Notes: a model not told the origin generated them from the sequence alone. 64,000 nt of DNA from Clostridiaceae bacterium (GCA_009911305.1 QXXC01000013.1:29881-93880), one strand, 5' to 3'. Shown: positions 9,182-19,049, counted from the stretch's first letter. Translations and numbers: made by a program.

Positions 9182-10090
9182 TTACCGCTCGATTTCCCTG
9201 GGATTATATCCGTAATTCTTCATATAAAGATCGCTGTCGCGCCACTCCCTGCGCACCTTTACCCACAGCTTCAGGTTTATCCTGGCGTCCATCAGGTTCT
9301 CAATCTCTGTGCGCGCCGCTGTCCCGATCCGCTTGAGCATGGAACCGCCTTTCCCGATGATGATCCCCTTGTGGGAATCGCGCTCGCAGATGATCGTGGC
9401 ATCCACATCGATCAGCCCGTTCGGCCGTTCCTTCATCCGCTCCACGACCACCGCGATCCCGTGCGGTATCTCGTCGTCGAGAAGCCGCAGGGCCTTTTCA
9501 CGCACAAGCTCCGCGCAGATCTGGCGCATAGGCTGATCCGTGATCGTATCCTCATCGTAAAAGCACGGGCCCTCCGGCAGATATTGAAAGATACACTCCT
9601 TCAAATCCTCCAGATTTATCTCCTTAAGCGCCGAGACCGGAACAATCTCCGCAAAATCGCAGATATCCTTATAGGCCGCGATAAAAGCCAGGATCTCCTC
9701 CCTTTTCACGGTATCGATCTTATTGATCACCAGAAGAACCGGTGTTTTCACGCGGTTTAGCTGCTCCGCGATATGGCGTTCCCCGGCCCCGATAAAGGTC
9801 GTGGGCTCTACCAGCCAGAGGATCGCATCCACTTCCTTCAACGTGCGCTCCGCCACGCTGACCATATACTCGCCCAGCTTATTTTTCGCCTTGTGTATAC
9901 CCGGCGTGTCCAGAAATACGATCTGCCCGCGCTCGTCCGTCAAAACCGTCTGGATGCGGTTTCTCGTTGTCTGCGGCTTTTCGGAAGTAATCGCGATTTT
10001 TTGTCCAATCAAATGGTTCATCAGCGTGGATTTCCCCACATTCGGCCGCCCGATCAGCGCCGCAAAGCCTGATTTTAACTCTTTCTGCAT
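9182..10090 (-). CDS. era: GTPase Era
   Basis: Ras-like GTPase that binds the 3' end of 16S rRNA during 30S assembly. P-loop GRPNVGKS is at residues 14-21, the switch/G3 motif is DTPGIH and the G4 motif is NKID. The C-terminal KH domain carries the conserved GKGGSMLKRIG loop. Length (302) is standard. Neighbours recO and rluF lie downstream on the same strand. Confidence 0.97.
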   Translation of the reverse strand: MQKELKSGFAALIGRPNVGKSTLMNHLIGQKIAITSEKPQTTRNRIQTVLTDERGQIVFLDTPGIHKAKNKLGEYMVSVAERTLKEVDAILWLVEPTTFIGAGERHIAEQLNRVKTPVLLVINKIDTVKREEILAFIAAYKDICDFAEIVPVSALKEINLEDLKECIFQYLPEGPCFYDEDTITDQPMRQICAELVREKALRLLDDEIPHGIAVVVERMKERPNGLIDVDATIICERDSHKGIIIGKGGSMLKRIGTAARTEIENLMDARINLKLWVKVRREWRDSDLYMKNYGYNPREIER

Positions 10091-10205
10091 ATCTTTCTCC
10101 CCTCAGAAACGGCGCTGCCCGGGCAGACGGACCGCTGCGCCAAGCAGCCCTGCACGGCGGCGGCCCCGGATGCCTGAACTCTTACCTTATTTTTACGTTA
10201 TGACT

Positions 10206-13124
10206 CTACTGAAACAGATTTTTAAGCTCTCCGAACATCCCCTCATGCTTCCTGAGGCATTCCGCATTTCCAATCACGCAGAAGCTTCCCTCTGAGAGAA
10301 CTTCACGGATGATCCCCGCCAGCGCCCGGATATCCTCCGGCCCGGCGGTCAGGATCTCGCGGCGCTCCTGCTCAAACATCGCGTCCGTGACATGCGAGAA
10401 CCACGCGGAAACGGCCTTTGCTCCCTTGTAGGGCGGGAGCAGCGGGGCATCGAGATCGCTGATCGTCCCGATCACATACTTGGTCATATCGCGTTCGTCC
10501 GCGTCGAAGCTCTCGACATACGCCGGCACTCCCTCGTAAACCTGCATGGTCTCCTGAAGCTTCGGATCGCGGTAGGATACAAAGTACCCGTCGCCAAACC
10601 GGCCCACTCCGTTCATAACGCCGTATGCGCCGCCCTTGACCCGGACATTCAGCCACAGGTAATCATAGCCCAGTATCACCTTCAGGATGCGCAACGCCCC
10701 TGTATACGAATATCCGTCCCGCCAAACGCTGCCGCTGCGCGCCACATAGTTGACCTGCGAGGAAGTCATGAAGCCCTCGTTCTGATTCTTCTTCTCAAAG
10801 ATAAAGGGATACACCGTCCCGTCCCCGGCGGGCAGGCGGTCCTTTAAAAGAGGCAGGCTGCCTGCAAGCCTCTTTTGCCCTTCCTCGTCGGCTGTGTAGC
10901 TGATCACCATATTTTCAGCCGTAAACAGGCGCTTTGCCGTCTCCTTAAGCTTTGCGGTGAGCGCGTCTTTGCGTTCCTCAAAGTCTCTGGCCATATCTTC
11001 AAGGAACTGGTAATACGCAATGCCGCCCGTCTGATCATGGAAGCTGTAAATCGGTGAAAAATAGGACAGACTCCGGATCATGGCCGCCGAGTGACCTGCG
11101 GAGTTCAGCTTCATCTGGCTGCGGGACTTCATCTCCGCCAGAATCTCGCCCAGACGCTTCGTGTCGTCTAACACAGAGTCAAGCAGGATCTCCGCGATCG
11201 CTGAAAAACCGAAATCCAGCTTGTCATAGAGCACTCTGGCGCTCGCGTTAAACACGCCTGTAAATCGCTCCCGGGACTCGGCGTCCGGATAGGCCGTCAC
11301 ATTTAAGCTGATGCCGCCGCTGTTTAAATTGATCTCATTCGACAGATCGCTGTATGTGTGCCTGGTGGTGTTCACATAGCCCAGCACGGATTTTAAAAGC
11401 CCCACATACGGCAGATCCCCGGACGGAACCCGGTCTGTGTAAAACATCACCTTCAGATAACCGATCCCTGAGGTATTCATGGCATGGCGCAGCACGGTCG
11501 TCCCGTCTATCACATGCTCCTCCAGAAGCAGCGGATCCGGATCCGGCTTTATATCCTCCCTGCCGAGCAGAGGGATCTTTTCCAGATCCTCCCTGGGGGA
11601 CGGCGTATCCTGGTATTCTTTCAGCTCCTGTGTCCTCTGAATCAGGGCGCGGCGCTCCTCCTGCGTGAGGGAATCTCTGTATGCCTTAAGCTTTTTCCGG
11701 AGCTCTTCATCCTCTTTTGCCGTTAAGTTCTTCTTTGGGCTTACCACAATCACGGCCTCAAAGGGGTTATCCAGCAGATATTTCTTTAAAAGCCCCTCAA
11801 ACCAGCCCTCGTATACGCCCTTCTTTAAAAAGGCAAAGGTATCCTCATATGCAAGGTGCATAAAGGGATCGCCGTCGTAAAGCCAACTGTCCAGGCACTG
11901 GAGGCCGTACATCAGGCCCTTGGGCGCATTTCCGAAATCCGCCTCACGGTAGCGGAATTCATAGTAATTGATTCCGGCCAGGAGCGTCTTTTCACCGATC
12001 CCCTGATCCGCCAGCCGGCGCAGGGTTCCCTTCACAACCGCCAGAAATTCGCCCTTCTGCTCCTTGGAGGCATTTTTGGCGATCACGGAGAAATAGGGCT
12101 GCAGGATGCCGTTTTCATACCCGCCCATGATATCCTGGCCGATCCCGGCCCCAATCAGCGCTTCCTTTAAGGGCGCGCCCGGCGCGTCGATCAGGACATA
12201 CTCCAGGATCTGGAACGCCATATAGAGCACCGGGTCCAGATCGTCCCCCACCACGGTATTGACAGACAGATAGGTCGCCTGTTCCTCGCTCTCCGCGTCG
12301 GTAATGGGATAGAAAATCTCCTTTTCCACCGGAGCGGGGAACGCCTCCTGCTCCGCGATCGCCGAATCCACCGGCTGGCGCTCATAGCGGGAGAGATATT
12401 CCCGGTCCAGCCATTCAAGCTTTTCTGCCATATCCATATTTCCATACAGGTAAATAAAGCTGTTGGACGGATGATAGTACGTTTTGTGGAAATTCAGAAA
12501 GGCTTCATACGTCAGGGACGGAATATCGTCCGGCGCGCCGCCCGACTCGTGCGAATAGCAGGTATCCGGAAACAGGATGTTCCTCGTATAGCGGTCCAGA
12601 ACGCTTTCCGGCGAGGAAAACGCGCCCTTCATCTCATTATACACCACGCCGTTGTACGTCACCGGGCCGTCTTCTGAATCCAGCTCATAGTGCCAGCCCT
12701 CCTGGAGAAAGATCTTCTCCTCCCGATAGATCGCCGGGTGCAGCACTGCGTCCATATAGACATCCATGAGATTCTGGAAATCCTTGTCATTGCAGCTCGC
12801 CACCGGGTACACGGTCTTATCCGGATATGTCATGGCGTTTAAAAAGGTGTTCAGAGAGCCCTTTACCAGCTCCACAAAGGGATCCTTGACCGGAAATTTG
12901 TCAGAGCCGCACAATACGCTGTGCTCCAAAATATGGGGAACCCCCGTGCTGTCCGAAGGCGGCGTGCGGAAACCGATGCAGAATACCTTATTCTCATCGT
13001 CATTGGAAAGAAGAAATACCCTGGCCCCTGTCTTTTTGTGCTCCAGGACGGTTCCTTCTGAGTTAAGCTCCCTGACCGTCCGTTCTTCCAGTATCTGATA
13101 GCTGTTTAAATCCTTTACTGTCAT
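10206..13124 (-). CDS. M16C family zinc peptidase (insulinase / PreP-like)
   Basis: Large clamshell metallopeptidase of about 972 residues. The inverted zinc motif HILEH (HxxEH) is near the N-terminus, and the distal Glu falls in the NTFLNAMTYPDKTVYP region. The M16C-associated domain and the second, inactive half follow. Proteins of this type in Clostridia are taken to degrade peptides in the cytoplasm; no signal peptide is seen. I choose ATG 13124 (MTVKDL) because AAGGAAG is 6 bases upstream; ATG 13142 would add six residues. era lies 115 bp downstream. Confidence 0.9.
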   Translation of the reverse strand: MTVKDLNSYQILEERTVRELNSEGTVLEHKKTGARVFLLSNDDENKVFCIGFRTPPSDSTGVPHILEHSVLCGSDKFPVKDPFVELVKGSLNTFLNAMTYPDKTVYPVASCNDKDFQNLMDVYMDAVLHPAIYREEKIFLQEGWHYELDSEDGPVTYNGVVYNEMKGAFSSPESVLDRYTRNILFPDTCYSHESGGAPDDIPSLTYEAFLNFHKTYYHPSNSFIYLYGNMDMAEKLEWLDREYLSRYERQPVDSAIAEQEAFPAPVEKEIFYPITDAESEEQATYLSVNTVVGDDLDPVLYMAFQILEYVLIDAPGAPLKEALIGAGIGQDIMGGYENGILQPYFSVIAKNASKEQKGEFLAVVKGTLRRLADQGIGEKTLLAGINYYEFRYREADFGNAPKGLMYGLQCLDSWLYDGDPFMHLAYEDTFAFLKKGVYEGWFEGLLKKYLLDNPFEAVIVVSPKKNLTAKEDEELRKKLKAYRDSLTQEERRALIQRTQELKEYQDTPSPREDLEKIPLLGREDIKPDPDPLLLEEHVIDGTTVLRHAMNTSGIGYLKVMFYTDRVPSGDLPYVGLLKSVLGYVNTTRHTYSDLSNEINLNSGGISLNVTAYPDAESRERFTGVFNASARVLYDKLDFGFSAIAEILLDSVLDDTKRLGEILAEMKSRSQMKLNSAGHSAAMIRSLSYFSPIYSFHDQTGGIAYYQFLEDMARDFEERKDALTAKLKETAKRLFTAENMVISYTADEEGQKRLAGSLPLLKDRLPAGDGTVYPFIFEKKNQNEGFMTSSQVNYVARSGSVWRDGYSYTGALRILKVILGYDYLWLNVRVKGGAYGVMNGVGRFGDGYFVSYRDPKLQETMQVYEGVPAYVESFDADERDMTKYVIGTISDLDAPLLPPYKGAKAVSAWFSHVTDAMFEQERREILTAGPEDIRALAGIIREVLSEGSFCVIGNAECLRKHEGMFGELKNLFQ

Positions 13125-13167
13125 GCTCATCTTCCTTTTCATTTACATTTTATTCCGCGGCGTCCGC

Positions 13168-13983
13168 TTACATCCTGCCCATAAATTTATCCTTCAGCAC
13201 AGCAAAGCACTCCCGCACCCACATATGGATGGCAAGCACCGGATCGCCGGAGGCCGCGATGCCCGTCACGCCGGACAGCCCCTGCTTCCTGGCAATGGAT
13301 TTGGCGCGGAACAGATGGTAATCGCTCGTCAGAACCGCGATGCGCACCGGATCCTCCTGGGAGCGCTCCTGGTAGTATTCCTGCAGACGGGCCTGCGCGG
13401 ACTGCGCCTTATAGAATTCCTGCCTCTCAATCACCTTGCGGCTGAAGGTGATATTCTGCGCCGTGTTGGAAGACTGATCCTCCAGGAGCAGCCGTTCCGG
13501 CGCGACGCCGTTATACTCAAGATACTCGTACATGGCCCTGGCCTCACTCACCGGCTCATCCTTTCCCTGTCCTCCGGAAAGCACCAGAACCGTGTTCGGG
13601 TTCGCCTCCGCATATTCCACGGCCCTGTCAAGCCGTCTTTTCAGGGACCGGCTGATTTCACGATCCTTCACCCGGGCTCCCAGCACGATCACATAGTCCG
13701 CGGCCTGCCTGGTCGCCGTAAAGGCATGGAAGGCAATCAGCGCTTCGGTCACGGCAAAAATCACGAAGCCGGCCATACAGACCGTGGCAGCCGAGATAAA
13801 GACCCAGGACGGCGCGCGCCCCTCATGGCGGCGCAGGAAATGGAGCCCTGCGGCCAGAAGAACGAACACTGTGGCCAGCGCCGGCCAGATCAGGGAGAAT
13901 GAAACGGAAAAACCCGCATATGCCGTCAGGATCACATAATAAACCACACAGAACAGGGCCGCGCCCTCCAATATCCAGGTCAT
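13168..13983 (-). CDS. YdcF/DUF218 family membrane protein
   Basis: Three hydrophobic segments in the first 110 residues precede a DUF218 domain with DYVIVLGARVKD, VLSGGQG and LTSDYHLFRA, the pattern of the YdcF/SanA/ElyC family linked to envelope processes. Start at 13983 with AAGGAGGAG upstream; the longer open frame passes through a repeat fragment and is not used. The gene follows trhP after a 90-bp gap containing a truncated MITE. Confidence 0.85.
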   Translation of the reverse strand: MTWILEGAALFCVVYYVILTAYAGFSVSFSLIWPALATVFVLLAAGLHFLRRHEGRAPSWVFISAATVCMAGFVIFAVTEALIAFHAFTATRQAADYVIVLGARVKDREISRSLKRRLDRAVEYAEANPNTVLVLSGGQGKDEPVSEARAMYEYLEYNGVAPERLLLEDQSSNTAQNITFSRKVIERQEFYKAQSAQARLQEYYQERSQEDPVRIAVLTSDYHLFRAKSIARKQGLSGVTGIAASGDPVLAIHMWVRECFAVLKDKFMGRM

Positions 13984-14010
13984 GCTTCTCCTCCTTTGTA
14001 TGGAATGATC

Positions 14011-14060
14011 AGAGTGTGTCTGGAACATGCTTTCTGCCAGATGTGCGTCACACCATCTCC
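14011..14060. repeat. Truncated copy of MITE family 1
   Basis: AGAGTGTGTCTGGAACATGC followed by TTTCTGCCAGATGTGCGTCA matches the left end of the palindromic element seen complete at 28841. The rest of the element is missing. It lies between trhP and the ydcF-like gene. Confidence 0.65.
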
Positions 14061-14071
14061 CGCAGCATAGA

Positions 14072-15319
14072 TCAGCCGTCCAGCCCGTCTGCCGCCGCTT
14101 CCTGCCTCCGGATAATATCATTCACGTCCGGCCCCGGCCCGAGATCCACCCATAAAACCTGCCCGGCATGGGGCGCGTCCGAAACCGCCGTCCCGTCCCC
14201 GTCATACAGGGCGCGGACCGTGACCTGCAGATTGCCCCCGTCCGGCTTCATCACCTCCGCCGTCTCGCCCACGCAGAACTTATTCTTCTGCCGGATCCGC
14301 ACAAGGCCGTCCTCCCTTACCTCTTCTATCATACCCAGATACGTGTAATTTTTTACATACGTGCTGTTTCCGTAAATCTGAGCCTCTGCGCCCGGCTTAT
14401 CAAAATAAAAGCCTGTCGTAAACTCGCGGTACGTACATTTCCCGATCTCCTCCCGGTACCACTCAAGATTTGCCCGGTATTTCTCAGGACTTTCCAGATA
14501 ATCGTCAATAGCACGCCTGTAGGTGCGCGTCACGGCCGCCACATAGAGCGCCCCCTTCATCCGGCCCTCGATCTTAAAGCTGTCAATACCGGCCTCCATC
14601 ATCTCCGGGATGTGTTCAATCATGCACAGATCCTTTGAATTAAACAGGAAGGTCCCCCGCTCATTCTCATAGATCGGCATATACTCGCCAGGCCGCTTCT
14701 CCTCCACAACCGAATAATTCCACCGGCAGGGATGCGTACACGCGCCCTGATTGGCGTCCCGTCCTGTGAGGTAATTGCTGAGCAGGCAGCGCCCGGAATA
14801 GGAAATGCACATCGCGCCGTGGATGAAGCTCTCGATCTCCATATCCTCCGGGATGTTCTCACGGATCTCACGGATCTCCTTCAGGGAAAGCTCCCTGGCA
14901 GACACCACGCGCTTTGCGCCCAGTCCGTACCAGAACCGGTATGTCCCGTAATTCGTATTGTTCGCCTGGGTGCTGATATGGATCTCCATCTCCGGCAGGA
15001 TCCGCTTTGCGATGGCAAACACGCCCGGATCCGAGATGATCAGCGCGTCAGGGCCTATCTCCCTTAATTCCTCAAAATACGCCTCCACGCCCGGCAGGTC
15101 GTCGTTGTGCGCCAGAATATTGGCGGTGATATAGACCCTCACGCCGTGCGCATGGGCGAACGCGATCCCCTCCCGGAGCTCCCCGTTCGTAAAGTTGCGG
15201 GCCTTTGCGCGCAGCCCGAACGCGCCGCCTCCTAAATATACCGCGTCGGCCCCGTAGATCACGGCCGCCTTTAACGTGTCCGGGCCTCCGGCCGGAATCA
15301 GAAGCTCCCGTCTTCTCAT
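14072..15319 (-). CDS. trhP: Peptidase U32 family protein, probable tRNA 5-hydroxyuridine synthase TrhP
   Basis: The U32 signature is clear: ELLIPAGGPDTLKAAV at the N-terminus, then ESFIHGAMCISYSGRCLLSN and GACTHPCRW with conserved cysteines. Family members TrhP/RlhA hydroxylate uridine in tRNA or rRNA using prephenate-derived chemistry rather than acting as peptidases. The gene overlaps trmR by 4 bp (ATGA). In B. subtilis the homologues yrrM-yrrN-yrrO lie together, and TrmR methylates the hydroxyuridine made by TrhP at tRNA position 34. That context is the main reason for this call. Length 415 is normal for TrhP. Confidence 0.8.
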   Translation of the reverse strand: MRRRELLIPAGGPDTLKAAVIYGADAVYLGGGAFGLRAKARNFTNGELREGIAFAHAHGVRVYITANILAHNDDLPGVEAYFEELREIGPDALIISDPGVFAIAKRILPEMEIHISTQANNTNYGTYRFWYGLGAKRVVSARELSLKEIREIRENIPEDMEIESFIHGAMCISYSGRCLLSNYLTGRDANQGACTHPCRWNYSVVEEKRPGEYMPIYENERGTFLFNSKDLCMIEHIPEMMEAGIDSFKIEGRMKGALYVAAVTRTYRRAIDDYLESPEKYRANLEWYREEIGKCTYREFTTGFYFDKPGAEAQIYGNSTYVKNYTYLGMIEEVREDGLVRIRQKNKFCVGETAEVMKPDGGNLQVTVRALYDGDGTAVSDAPHAGQVLWVDLGPGPDVNDIIRRQEAAADGLDG

Positions 15320-16002
15320 GCTTTCTCCCTCTCCTTTTTCACGCTCACCGCCACGCCGTCCCCGACAGGGACAAGCGATGTCTCAAGCTCCTCCATGTGC
15401 GTCAGGCGGTATAAGTATTCCCGCATACGGGCATGGATCGTCCGGTTCCGGCGCTCCACCGCGTAGCGGGATTCGATGATATCGCCGTCCTGGAAAATAT
15501 TGTCCGATACCAGCACGCCCCCGTCACCGAGCAGGAAGAGCAGCCGGTCAAGCCAGCCCGGATACTGTCCCTTGGCCGCGTCCATAAAAATAAAATCATA
15601 AGGGCCGGAAAGTGTATAAAGCGCCTCGCCCGCGTCGCCCTCCACCAGGGTGATACGCTTCTCCTCTCCCGCCCTTTTAAAATTTGCCTTTGCAGCCGGT
15701 ATGCGCTTTTCATACTTCTCAATGGTCGTGATGTGACAGTCCTTTGGCATCACCCGGCACATTAAAAGCGCCGAATAGCCAACCGCTGTCCCCACCTCCA
15801 GAATCGCCCCCGGCCGCTTAAGCGCCACCAGGGTCTTTAAAAACGCCGCTGTCTCCCTGCGGATAATCGGGATATGCAGGGCTGTGGCCTCCTCCTCGAT
15901 CGCATCGCACAGGCTCCCGTTCCCGGTATCCAGGGAATGGATATACGACGTAATCCTGTCATTTACTATCATATGCTCTCCGTACTGTAAATGCCCCGGC
16001 AT
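15316..16002 (-). CDS. trmR: O-methyltransferase, probable tRNA 5-hydroxyuridine methyltransferase TrmR
   Basis: SAM-dependent methyltransferase of the O-methyltransferase 3 family: ILEVGTAVGYSALLM is motif I and FDFIF-like DFIFMDAAKGQYP is the metal-binding region. It should convert ho5U34 to mo5U34 in tRNA, acting after TrhP encoded immediately downstream. The start at 16002 (MPGHLQ) has GGGGAATAGAAC directly before it, inside the end of the MltG-like gene; ATG 15972 (MIVNDR) is a possible alternative. Neighbourhood matches yrrL-yrrM-yrrN of B. subtilis. Confidence 0.82.
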   Translation of the reverse strand: MPGHLQYGEHMIVNDRITSYIHSLDTGNGSLCDAIEEEATALHIPIIRRETAAFLKTLVALKRPGAILEVGTAVGYSALLMCRVMPKDCHITTIEKYEKRIPAAKANFKRAGEEKRITLVEGDAGEALYTLSGPYDFIFMDAAKGQYPGWLDRLLFLLGDGGVLVSDNIFQDGDIIESRYAVERRNRTIHARMREYLYRLTHMEELETSLVPVGDGVAVSVKKEREKA

Positions 16003-16005
16003 GTT

Positions 16006-16401
16006 CTATTCCCCGTCCGCGTCCTTTGCCTTCGCCGCGTCGATCAGCCTTAACATCTCCTTGGAAGTCATGGACGTACTCAGCTCATAGGCGCCGGGAC
16101 CCACATCATATTCGTAAAACTTGGCCTGAACCATCAGGGCAAAACGGTTGGATATCAGCCCTTCCTGTTCAAGCCTCTTCGCCACATCGCTTAAGGATTC
16201 CCCAGGCTCAATCACAATCTCCTTCACCGTGCCGGGCTCTGCGTCCACCGCCTCCGGCGCAAAGATCTCATGGCCAAACTGATAGCCCTTTGTCGCCCCC
16301 TCATACATCAGCACAAACACGGCGGCAAACACGATCAGCCTGGCCGAAATGCTGATAATCGTCGTGGTAATCCGGTTAATATCACGCGTTGTACGGCTCA
16401 T
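16006..16401 (-). CDS. MltG-like (YrrL N-terminal) short membrane protein
   Basis: 131 residues: a membrane segment near 18-35 and a LysM-like region with EIVIEPGESLSDVAKRLEQE and a YEYDVGPGAYELS block typical of the N-terminal part of endolytic transglycosylase MltG/YrrL. The catalytic YceG domain is absent, so it cannot be a working transglycosylase by itself. Such short forms sit at the yrrL position in many Lachnospiraceae, so it may be a regulatory relic or partner in septal wall metabolism. It is 3 bp from trmR and 10 bp from rnj. Confidence 0.75.
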   Translation of the reverse strand: MSRTTRDINRITTTIISISARLIVFAAVFVLMYEGATKGYQFGHEIFAPEAVDAEPGTVKEIVIEPGESLSDVAKRLEQEGLISNRFALMVQAKFYEYDVGPGAYELSTSMTSKEMLRLIDAAKAKDADGE

Positions 16402-16411
16402 ACATGCCCTC

Positions 16412-18079
16412 CTACACCTCCATGATAATCGGCAGGATCATGGGATTCCTCTTCATCTTTTTCCACAAAAAGTCGCTTAAGCTGTCCCTGATAATATTCT
16501 TAATCTTTCCCCAGTCATTCACCCGCCGCTTTAAACAGCCCTGGACCGCATCGTCCACCACTCTCTGCGCCTCCTCCATCAGATCCTCGGATTCACGCAC
16601 ATAGACAAAGCCTCTGGAAACGATATCCGGGCCGGCTAAAAGCTGGTTGCTGTATTTCTCCAGCGTCAGCACCACGATAATGATCCCGTTCTGGGCCAGG
16701 TTCTGGCGGTCGCGCAGTACGATATTCCCCACATCCCCGATCCCTAAGCCGTCCACCAGGATTCCCCCGGCCGGCACGTGATCCGTGATTCTGTGGCCCT
16801 CTGCGCTGATCTCCACCACATCGCCTGAGGACATGATGATCACATGTTCCTTCGGAATCCCCATGGACTCCGCCAGCCCCTTCTGGGCCATCAGATGGCG
16901 GTATTCCCCGTGAACCGGAATCGAATACTTCGGCCGGATCAGGGAGTACATCAGCTTGATCTCCTCCTGGCAGGCATGTCCTGAAACATGCGTATCCTGC
17001 GTGATCACCTCGGCTCCCTGCATGGAGAGCTCGTTGATTACCTTGGAAACCGCCTTTTCATTGCCGGGAATCGGCGTGGAGCTTAAAATCACCACATCGC
17101 CCGGCATGATGGACACCTTTTTGTGAAGGCTCGCCGCCATCCGCGACAGGGCGGCCATGGACTCTCCCTGGCTTCCGGTCGTGATGAGCACCGTGTCCTC
17201 TTTATTATAATTCTTAAGCTGCTCAATATCGATCAGCGTGTTCTCCGGAATGTTGATATAGCCCAGCTCGCTGGCCGTTCCGATCACGTTCACCATGCTG
17301 CGGCCCTCCACCACGACCTTGCGGCCGTACTTGTACGCGGAGCTGATGATCTGCTGCACGCGGTCCACATTCGAGGCAAACGTGGCCACAATGATGCGGT
17401 TATTCTTATGCTCCGCAAAAATCGAGTCAAACGTGCGCCCCACCGTGCGTTCCGACATCGTAAATCCCGGCCGGATCGCGTTGGTGCTGTCGCACATCAG
17501 AGCCAGCACGCCCTTTTTCCCCAGCTCTGCAAAGCGCTGCAGATCCGCCGGCTCGCCGAATACCGGCGTGTAATCGATCTTGAAATCGCCTGTGTGGACA
17601 ATAATCCCGGCCGGCGTAAAGATCGCCAGGGCCGATGCGTCGGCGATACTGTGGTTTGTCTTCACAAATTCAATGCGGAAGCACCCTAAATTGATCGACT
17701 GCCCGTGCCGCACCACCTTGCGGCGGACCGTCTTCATCATATTGTGCTCCTTCAACTTGTTTTCAATCAGGCCGATGGTCAGCTTCGTGCCGTATACCGG
17801 CGCCGGCACATCCTTTAACACATACGGCAGGGCGCCTATGTGATCCTCATGTCCGTGCGTGATCACAAAGCCCTTTACCTTATCAAGATTATTTTTTAAA
17901 TAGGTCACGTCCGGAATCACCAGATCAATCCCCAACATGTCGTCGCCCGGAAACGCCAGCCCGCAGTCCACGACAATAATACTGTCTTCATATTCAAAGG
18001 CAGTCATGTTCATGCCGATCTGCTCCAGCCCTCCCAGGGGGATGATCTTCACCTTATTTTGTTTATTTTCCTGTTTCAA
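16412..18079 (-). CDS. rnj: Ribonuclease J
   Basis: Metallo-beta-lactamase/beta-CASP ribonuclease for 5'-3' exonuclease and endonuclease mRNA decay and rRNA processing. Metal-binding HGHEDH is at residues 75-80; later motifs include GDFKIDYTP, DSTNA and the C-terminal PVHGEYRHL and HVSGHACQEE. Length 555 equals RNase J1/J2. The gene is inserted between the DUF1292 gene and the MltG-like gene, where B. subtilis has none. Confidence 0.95.
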   Translation of the reverse strand: MKQENKQNKVKIIPLGGLEQIGMNMTAFEYEDSIIVVDCGLAFPGDDMLGIDLVIPDVTYLKNNLDKVKGFVITHGHEDHIGALPYVLKDVPAPVYGTKLTIGLIENKLKEHNMMKTVRRKVVRHGQSINLGCFRIEFVKTNHSIADASALAIFTPAGIIVHTGDFKIDYTPVFGEPADLQRFAELGKKGVLALMCDSTNAIRPGFTMSERTVGRTFDSIFAEHKNNRIIVATFASNVDRVQQIISSAYKYGRKVVVEGRSMVNVIGTASELGYINIPENTLIDIEQLKNYNKEDTVLITTGSQGESMAALSRMAASLHKKVSIMPGDVVILSSTPIPGNEKAVSKVINELSMQGAEVITQDTHVSGHACQEEIKLMYSLIRPKYSIPVHGEYRHLMAQKGLAESMGIPKEHVIIMSSGDVVEISAEGHRITDHVPAGGILVDGLGIGDVGNIVLRDRQNLAQNGIIIVVLTLEKYSNQLLAGPDIVSRGFVYVRESEDLMEEAQRVVDDAVQGCLKRRVNDWGKIKNIIRDSLSDFLWKKMKRNPMILPIIMEV

Positions 18080-18156
18080 TCTGCACCTCCGTTAAGAATT
18101 TCACGTTCTTTTCCACAGCGGCTTCTGATTCGTCTCATACCGCCTTATTCACATAC

Positions 18157-18462
18157 TCATTTCTCGATCGCCACTCCCAGATCGCCCATCAGCTCTTCAA
18201 AAATCCGCGACATATATTCCAGCTCCCCGTCCTCGTCCACGAATTCATAAGAGGCTTCCGGATCCTCCGGGCCTGACGTATCCCTTAAAAGATAGCACTC
18301 GCCGTCCTCATCCTTTGAATCAGCCGCCAGAAGATAGCTCTCCCCGTTTATCTGCGTCTGCTCCAGCACATAAAGGCGCAGCTCCTCTCCGTCGTCTGTC
18401 TTTAAAACAACGCTGTTTTCCAAATCGTTTCCTTCATTCAGCATATCATCGAGATGACCCAT
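18157..18462 (-). CDS. DUF1292 family protein (YrzB-like)
   Basis: Acidic 101-residue protein with [18 protein letters not shown] and [15 protein letters not shown] blocks of the DUF1292 family. No biochemical role is established. Its place directly after ruvX and before rnj matches yrzB after yrrK in B. subtilis. The start overlaps the end of ruvX by 17 bp. Confidence 0.85.
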   Translation of the reverse strand: MGHLDDMLNEGNDLENSVVLKTDDGEELRLYVLEQTQINGESYLLAADSKDEDGECYLLRDTSGPEDPEASYEFVDEDGELEYMSRIFEELMGDLGVAIEK

Positions 18463-18940
18463 CGCATTCTTCCTTTCCAGCCGCGGCCCCGCGCTCTTCC
18501 TGCTCCTGAGCCGGCATGGACTGCCGATCCAGATAGCCCTGAAGAATCAGGGAAGCCGCCACCTTGTCAATCACCGCCTTGCGGTTCTCCCGGCGCACGC
18601 CGCTCTCCTTTAAAACCGCCTCGGCAGCCGCCGTCGTCAGACGCTCGTCCCATAAGATCACCGGCAGCCCGGTGCGGCGCTCCAGCATGGCTTTAAAGCT
18701 CTCCGTCTTTTTCACGCGCTCGCCCAGTGTATTATTCATATTTTTAGGATACCCTAAAACAATGGTTTCAATCTTGTATTCCCGGATCAGCTCCTCAATC
18801 CGCGCGCATGTGCGGCGCAGCTTGTCCTCATCCTTGCGCACAATCGTCTCCAGCCCCTGGGCTGTCATGCCCAGCGCATCGCTGACCGCCACGCCCGTGG
18901 TCCTGGATCCAAAATCAAGTCCCAATACTCTCGTTTTCAT
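18446..18940 (-). CDS. ruvX: Holliday junction resolvase-like protein RuvX/YqgF
   Basis: RNase H-fold protein acting in pre-16S rRNA 5' end maturation and proposed as a junction resolvase. [16 protein letters not shown] holds the first catalytic Asp, [18 protein letters not shown] the second acidic motif, and [10 protein letters not shown] the third. It has an extra Gln/Glu-rich C-terminal tail of about 20 residues that overlaps the next gene. Part of the ireB-ruvX-DUF1292 trio conserved across Firmicutes. Confidence 0.93.
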   Translation of the reverse strand: MKTRVLGLDFGSRTTGVAVSDALGMTAQGLETIVRKDEDKLRRTCARIEELIREYKIETIVLGYPKNMNNTLGERVKKTESFKAMLERRTGLPVILWDERLTTAAAEAVLKESGVRRENRKAVIDKVAASLILQGYLDRQSMPAQEQEERGAAAGKEECDGSSR

Positions 18941-19012
18941 TTCTTATTTTACCCATCAAAAAACAAGCTGGCATACCGCCAACCGCTTTCTCCTGTCCGT
19001 ATAGCCCTTACG

Positions 19013-19049
19013 CGCCGCTGTCCGGCATATTCGTCTGCAGACAGCGGCG
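19013..19049. other. Perfect 10-bp hairpin between ireB and ruvX
   Basis: CGCCGCTGTC (19013-19022) pairs with GACAGCGGCG (19040-19049). No T-run follows on either strand, so it is not a simple terminator. It lies in the 175-bp gap and could be an RNA processing or stability element in the operon transcript. Confidence 0.5.

Noticed and set aside
19013..19049. Terminator between ireB and ruvX
   Set aside because: Perfect stem but no T-run on either strand.
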